Assembly (NCBI GenBank): GCA_002705125.1
Contig: PAHQ01000084.1
Span: forward strand, 1-9,288
From: Verrucomicrobiales bacterium
GTDB taxonomy: Bacteria; Verrucomicrobiota; Verrucomicrobiia; Verrucomicrobiales; DEV007
DNA length: 9,288 bases
Direction of reading: 5' to 3'
The position numbers and the translations under genes were made by a program. The notes below the pieces were generated by a model. The model had not been told where the DNA came from, ran no database searches, and saw nothing but the letters and a program-made list of their open reading frames with translations. Of this stretch, positions 6,616-9,288 are shown piece by piece. Positions within the stretch are counted from its first letter, which is position 1; each line of letters begins with the position of its first letter.

Positions 6616-7828
6616 AGAAGAAATCTAAAAGAACGGCAGTAGCATTGTCTTTACCAGATACCTTGACAGCGTAGTCAACAATTACTTCAGCATCAGATCC
6701 TTTAGCAAGTAAACCCTCTAATTCGTTATTACAAATCCCATCCGTGACTCCGTCTGAGCATATTAAAAGACGATCCCCTTCTTTAACGCTAAACTCATTA
6801 ATTTGAGGGTCTACAAATTGATTATCCGCACCTAAAGCTTTAGTGAGCATATTACGCATTGGATGGTTTCTAGCCTCGTATTTTGAAATTTCTCCATTCT
6901 TTAAGAGAGATGCAACTCTTGTATCATCATCAGTCAGTTGATGAAAAATTTTATTTCCCTCCTTATCAGTAGTGAGATGGTAAATCCTTGAGTCCCCAAT
7001 ATGAGCAATCCGAATAATTCCTGGAAGCAACAAACACATACTTAAAGTAGCGCCCATCCCTTTACATTCTGGATAAGATTCACCGTACCGATTCATCTCC
7101 GAGTTAATATCACGAAACAACTGAGTTAAAATATCTGAACTCGTTCCGTACTCTGAAACATCAGATCGAAAACATTGGGGGAAAGATGACGTTATTTTTT
7201 CAACAGCAATACGGCTGGCAAATTCACCTGAATTAGCCCCTCCCATTCCATCACTAACAGCAAAAATATGATCTGAATTATCTATTTCACTTTTTCCCTG
7301 AGAACCCAAAAAATGAACGCCTTCTGCTTTTAAAATCAAGGCGAGGTACGCGTCCTCATTATTATTTCTAAACCTTCCGACATTTGTACTACAACTCCAG
7401 CTCACTGATGCAGGTGAACTTTTTGGATCGTTGCCTGCAAGGGTCGGTTTTGAATCATCAAGAATTGTTGCAAATTCAAAATCAATTACACAAAACTTAC
7501 CATCAGAAAGCCTATAAGTAATATTTCTTAAGAATTGATCATCATGACGAACGCCATATCCTTCCAGTTCATTAAAAATTTCATTAATTTTTTCATCGCT
7601 TAACACCTCAACTTTTTTACCTGCATTTGATGTAATTATTTTTAAGCTATCAGGGTCATAATCCAAGAGCCTTGGGACAAAATCACAGCCCCTAGTCTCT
7701 AAATATTTTAACACTTTGACCTCATTGTTAAAACGTTCTTCGGCCTCATGACCTCGAAACACTTTATGCACTCGCCCATCAAAACCAATATAGACTGTTG
7801 ATCTTCTAGTGTTCTTTTCTTCCCTCAT
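6614..7828 (-). CDS. Kinase-like module fused to a PP2C-type serine/threonine protein phosphatase
   Basis: A 404-residue cytoplasmic protein (no signal peptide or membrane segment). The C-terminal part, about residues 143-404, is a complete bacterial PP2C/SpoIIE-type metal-dependent phosphatase. It shows N157-E-D159-A, D193-G-M-G-G197, G259-A-T-L, H276-I-G-D279-S-R, S358-D359-G-V-T-D363-G and D394-N-A-T-A-V. These Asp residues bind the Mn/Mg pair, and the expected reaction is dephosphorylation of Ser/Thr-phosphorylated proteins. The N-terminal part, about residues 11-125, resembles a very short kinase of the RIO/Bud32/APH type: K22 in VHKVF, E36 in NEVKVL, the catalytic H95-D-D97-Q-F-L-R-N102 (HxDxxxxN), and V-I-D116-F-E as the DFG equivalent. 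The usual helical C-lobe after DFG is absent. It may be a minimal kinase or a regulatory nucleotide-binding domain. The ATG at 7828 has no Shine-Dalgarno. The gene is convergent with DUF1501 and divergent from glnII; no dedicated substrate gene is adjacent. Confidence 0.9.
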   Translation of the reverse strand: MREEKNTRRSTVYIGFDGRVHKVFRGHEAEERFNNEVKVLKYLETRGCDFVPRLLDYDPDSLKIITSNAGKKVEVLSDEKINEIFNELEGYGVRHDDQFLRNITYRLSDGKFCVIDFEFATILDDSKPTLAGNDPKSSPASVSWSCSTNVGRFRNNNEDAYLALILKAEGVHFLGSQGKSEIDNSDHIFAVSDGMGGANSGEFASRIAVEKITSSFPQCFRSDVSEYGTSSDILTQLFRDINSEMNRYGESYPECKGMGATLSMCLLLPGIIRIAHIGDSRIYHLTTDKEGNKIFHQLTDDDTRVASLLKNGEISKYEARNHPMRNMLTKALGADNQFVDPQINEFSVKEGDRLLICSDGVTDGICNNELEGLLAKGSDAEVIVDYAVKVSGKDNATAVLLDFF

Positions 7829-7834
7829 ATTAAT

Positions 7835-7847
7835 GAATCTAAGATTC
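7835..7847. repeat. Perfect 6-1-6 inverted repeat upstream of the PP2C start
   Basis: GAATCT-A-AGATTC. It ends 6 bases before the ATG (7828) on the - strand, so it would lie in the 5' leader and could be an operator or a small hairpin over the ribosome landing site. AT-rich DNA gives such dyads by chance; function is a guess. Confidence 0.3.
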
Positions 7848-7906
7848 GAATTTCATCTTATCAAAAGCAATAAAGAGATCACCATAATATGAGAATTTAA
7901 AATTAA

Positions 7907-7920
7907 TTAAGAGATCTTAA
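7907..7920. repeat. Perfect 6-2-6 inverted repeat, possible operator
   Basis: TTAAGA-GA-TCTTAA. It lies 36 bases upstream of the sigma-54-like -24 box of glnII and 78 bases upstream of the PP2C start. That position suits a regulator site, but sigma-54 activators usually bind farther upstream, and I recognise no known regulator's consensus. Confidence 0.3.
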
Positions 7921-7955
7921 CTACGTGAATAAATTTGGTGAAAGAAAATGGACAT

Positions 7956-7982
7956 TTGGCATGCAGTCTGCTCTTCTATAAT
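7956..7982 (+). promoter_or_regulatory. Alternative overlapping sigma-70-type promoter for glnII
   Basis: TATAAT (7977-7982) is a perfect -10 hexamer. The best -35 is TTGGCA (7956-7961, five of six matches to TTGACA), but the spacer is only 15 bases, shorter than the usual 16-18. It shares bases with the sigma-54-like element, so either or both may work. Transcription would start near 7989. Confidence 0.4.
7957..7972 (+). promoter_or_regulatory. Candidate sigma-54 (RpoN) -24/-12 promoter for glnII
   Basis: TGGCATGCAGTCTGCT matches the RpoN consensus TGGCACGnnnnTTGCW with the essential GG (7958-7959) and GC (7970-7971) at exactly the canonical spacing. The two differences are T for C at the sixth base and C for T at the twelfth. 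Transcription would start near 7983-7984, leaving a leader of about 87 bases. Sigma-54 control of glutamine synthetase genes is well known in other bacteria, which makes the placement meaningful. A sigma-70 reading overlaps it, so this is not certain. Confidence 0.5.
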
Positions 7983-7984
7983 AC

Positions 7985-8013
7985 CCCAACTCAAAAAAAT
8001 CCTAACGAGTGGG
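7985..8013 (+). promoter_or_regulatory. Possible stem-loop at the 5' end of the glnII leader
   Basis: CCC (7985-7987) and ACTC (7989-7992) can pair with GAGT (8007-8010) and GGG (8011-8013), with a bulged A at 7988 and a 14-base A-rich loop. This gives 7 pairs including 5 G-C pairs, notable in such AT-rich DNA. If transcription starts near 7984 the hairpin would cap the 5' end of the mRNA, possibly protecting it. It does not resemble the glutamine riboswitch (glnA motif) that I know. Confidence 0.3.
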
Positions 8014-8019
8014 AAATTA

Positions 8020-8032
8020 GCTATTTAATAGC
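8020..8032 (+). repeat. Perfect 6-1-6 inverted repeat in the glnII leader
   Basis: GCTATT-T-AATAGC, ending 38 bases before the glnII ATG and downstream of both promoter readings. It could bind a repressor as a dimer; the one-base loop is too tight for a stable hairpin. Low certainty because the region is AT-rich. Confidence 0.3.
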
Positions 8033-8070
8033 AACTAAAAGACTCTGAAAAACAACCTACACTAAATAAC

Positions 8071-9084
8071 ATGGCAAAATACAAATTAGAATACCTTTGG
8101 TTAGACGGTTATACACCCGTTGCAAACATAAGAGGAAAAACAAAAATCGCAGAATTCGACGATTTTCCAACATTAGATCAACTAGATGATTGGGGATTTG
8201 ATGGCTCATCAACTCAGCAAGCTGATGGAGGAGACTCTGACTGCATACTCAAACCAGTGGCTGTTTATCCAGATGCTGGTAGATCTGGAAACGCTGCATT
8301 AGTAATGTGCGAAGTTATGCTTCCAGACGGTTCTCCCCATCCATCTAACACTAGAGCAACAATCATCGATGATCCAGGTGCATGGTTTGGATTTGAACAG
8401 GAATACTTCTTAGAACAAGATGGTAGACCACTAGGTTGGCCTGAAGTCGGGTATCCTGATCCACAAGGAGAATACTACACAGCCGTAGGAAACAAAAACT
8501 GTGGTGACATCGCAAGAACCATAGTAGAAGAGCATCTCGACCTGTGCTTAGCCGCCGGCATAAATCATGAAGGAATTAACGCTGAAGTTGCTAAAGGTCA
8601 GTGGGAATTTCAAATCTTTGGTGAAGGTTCTAAAAATTGCGCCGACCAAATGTGGGTTGCTAGATACCTACTACTAAGAGCCGCAGAAGGTTATGGTATT
8701 GATGTAAACTTCCATTGCAAACCATTTGAAGGCGATTGGAATGGATCAGGCATGCACTGTAACTTCTCCACTGATAAATTACGTGATGAAGGTGGAAAAG
8801 AATATTTTGAGGCACTCATGGCTGCTTTTGAGAAAAACTGCGAAGCGCACATTGCTGCTTACGGTCCCGACAACCATTTGAGACTCACTGGACTTCATGA
8901 AACCCAGTCAATTGATAAATTCAGCTGGGGTGTCGCTGACAGAGGAGCATCGGTACGAGTACCTCACAGCTTTGTTAAGGATGATGCTTACAAAGGTTAC
9001 CTAGAAGATCGTAGACCGAACTCTCAAGGTGACCCATACTCTATTGCTTCAAGAGTTCTACAAACGATTGCGGAAGTAAGTTAG
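8071..9084 (+). CDS. glnII: Glutamine synthetase type II (GSII, eukaryote-like GlnII)
   Basis: Makes glutamine from glutamate, ammonia and ATP (EC 6.3.1.2) in the cytoplasm; the main ammonium assimilation step. The 337-residue length and sequence are those of the short GSII class (about 330-370 residues, shared with eukaryotes and some bacteria), not of the roughly 470-residue GSI. Visible motifs: the beta-grasp end WGFDGSSTQQ (41-50); F-G-F-E109-Q-E111-Y with metal-binding glutamates; NHEGINAEVAKGQWEFQIF (165-183) with E172 and E179; NGSGMHCNFS (224-233) with H229; and HETQSIDKFSWGVADRGA (276-293), RVPHS, then LEDRRPNSQGDPY (311-323). Nothing is missing. The GSI adenylylation site is not part of this class, so control is probably transcriptional, which fits the sigma-54-like element upstream. 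The ATG at 8071 gives the family's usual MAKYKLEY N-terminus; no Shine-Dalgarno is seen. A terminator follows 24 bases after the stop, so the gene appears monocistronic. Confidence 0.97.
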   Translation: MAKYKLEYLWLDGYTPVANIRGKTKIAEFDDFPTLDQLDDWGFDGSSTQQADGGDSDCILKPVAVYPDAGRSGNAALVMCEVMLPDGSPHPSNTRATIIDDPGAWFGFEQEYFLEQDGRPLGWPEVGYPDPQGEYYTAVGNKNCGDIARTIVEEHLDLCLAAGINHEGINAEVAKGQWEFQIFGEGSKNCADQMWVARYLLLRAAEGYGIDVNFHCKPFEGDWNGSGMHCNFSTDKLRDEGGKEYFEALMAAFEKNCEAHIAAYGPDNHLRLTGLHETQSIDKFSWGVADRGASVRVPHSFVKDDAYKGYLEDRRPNSQGDPYSIASRVLQTIAEVS

Positions 9085-9108
9085 TAACTTAACTAAATTA
9101 AGAATCAC

Positions 9109-9142
9109 AAAGCCGTCACTCTTGAAGGGTGACGGCTTTTTT
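9109..9142 (+). terminator. Rho-independent terminator of glnII
   Basis: AAAGCCGTCAC (9109-9119) pairs perfectly with GTGACGGCTTT (9129-9139). Three further pairs (T9120-G9128, C9121-G9127, T9122-A9126) extend the stem to 14 bp with a TGA loop, and six T bases follow (9137-9142). It lies 24 bases after the glnII stop. On the - strand the trailing T-run is only three bases, so it would work less well for the opposing gene, whose stop is 27 bases to its right. Confidence 0.95.
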
Positions 9143-9168
9143 GTAAATAAATATAAACAAAGATTAGT

Positions 9169-9288
9169 TTATTTCTTCCTTTCTGAGAGATAAGCAATTC
9201 TAGCTTCAACATACCTACCTTTATGGTTAACATCTGACATAGATAGGCTCTCAAAGCTATAACCATATCCACCGTCTTGAAGTAAAAC
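9169..9288 (-). CDS. C-terminal 39 residues of an unrecognised protein, partial
   Basis: Reading the - strand from the right edge, the frame stays open for 39 codons to TAA at 9171-9169; the gene starts beyond base 9288. The visible tail begins VLLQDGGYGYSFESLSM, continues through NHKGRYVEARIAYL and ends in a basic SERKK. I do not recognise the family. The alternating pattern in RYVEARIAYL suggests a final beta-strand. Support for it being real: its composition is protein-like, it converges on glnII, and it ends just past a terminator in an otherwise empty stretch. Open length alone is weak evidence, since 39 codons can be open by chance. Confidence 0.5.
   Translation of the reverse strand, partial: VLLQDGGYGYSFESLSMSDVNHKGRYVEARIAYLSERKK

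Larger units (their letters stand above)
7829..8070. other. Divergent intergenic region between the kinase-PP2C gene and glnII
   Basis: These 242 AT-rich bases hold no convincing ORF. They must carry the promoters of both divergent genes. On the glnII side I see a sigma-54-like element, an overlapping TATAAT, a bulged leader hairpin and a 6-1-6 dyad. On the other side I see dyads at 7835-7847 and 7907-7920. For the PP2C gene only a TATTAT (- strand, 7889-7884) without a recognisable -35 is present, so its promoter is not assigned. A short direct repeat, AGAGATC, occurs at 7874-7880 and again at 7910-7916 as part of AGAGATCTT. Confidence 0.6.

Noticed and set aside
7884..7889. TATTAT as the -10 of the PP2C gene (- strand)
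   Set aside because: The matching -35 position reads TCTTAA, only two of six bases; such hexamers are expected by chance here.
1..9288. Mobile element, CRISPR array, tRNA or phage signals
   Set aside because: No transposase or integrase motifs, no regularly spaced repeats, no terminal inverted repeats and no tRNA-like cloverleaf were seen on either strand.

Overview
The window looks like a low-GC, marine-type member of the PVC group, most likely Verrucomicrobiota (an inference). The main clue is a pair of genes typical of Planctomycetota and Verrucomicrobiota: a cytochrome-like PSCyt1/DUF1549/DUF1553 protein, translationally coupled to a Tat-exported DUF1501 protein, next to a sulfatase and an ASPIC/UnbV protein. 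None of the five visible start codons has a convincing Shine-Dalgarno sequence. I see no tRNA, rRNA, CRISPR array, insertion sequence or phage gene.

Layout. Positions 1-6598 hold a + strand block: the 3' end of an ASPIC/UnbV-domain gene (1-240), a secreted Cys-type sulfatase (283-1656), a 1142-residue PSCyt1 protein with a fucolectin/discoidin-like domain inserted in its middle (1719-5147), and DUF1501 (5144-6598, sharing ATGA with the gene before). Short gaps and common orientation suggest one operon that begins left of the window. All four products are expected outside the cytoplasm and together resemble the machinery PVC bacteria use on sulfated, often fucose-rich, algal polysaccharides. 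The precise chemistry of the PSCyt1/DUF1501 pair is not established.

Converging on this block is a - strand gene (6614-7828) for an unusual fusion: a very small kinase-like module with its catalytic motifs kept, followed by a complete PP2C phosphatase domain. It is divergent from a type II (GlnII-class) glutamine synthetase (8071-9084). The 242-base intergenic region between them is the most regulation-rich part of the window. It contains a good sigma-54 type -24/-12 match, an overlapping TATAAT, a possible 5' leader hairpin and three short perfect dyads. A strong rho-independent terminator (9109-9142) closes the glutamine synthetase gene, and the C-terminal end of an unrecognised - strand gene enters from the right edge.

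I did not find a clearly new defence or mobile system. The items most worth a second look are the kinase-PP2C fusion, the lectin-like insert in the cytochrome protein, and the putative sigma-54 control of glnII.
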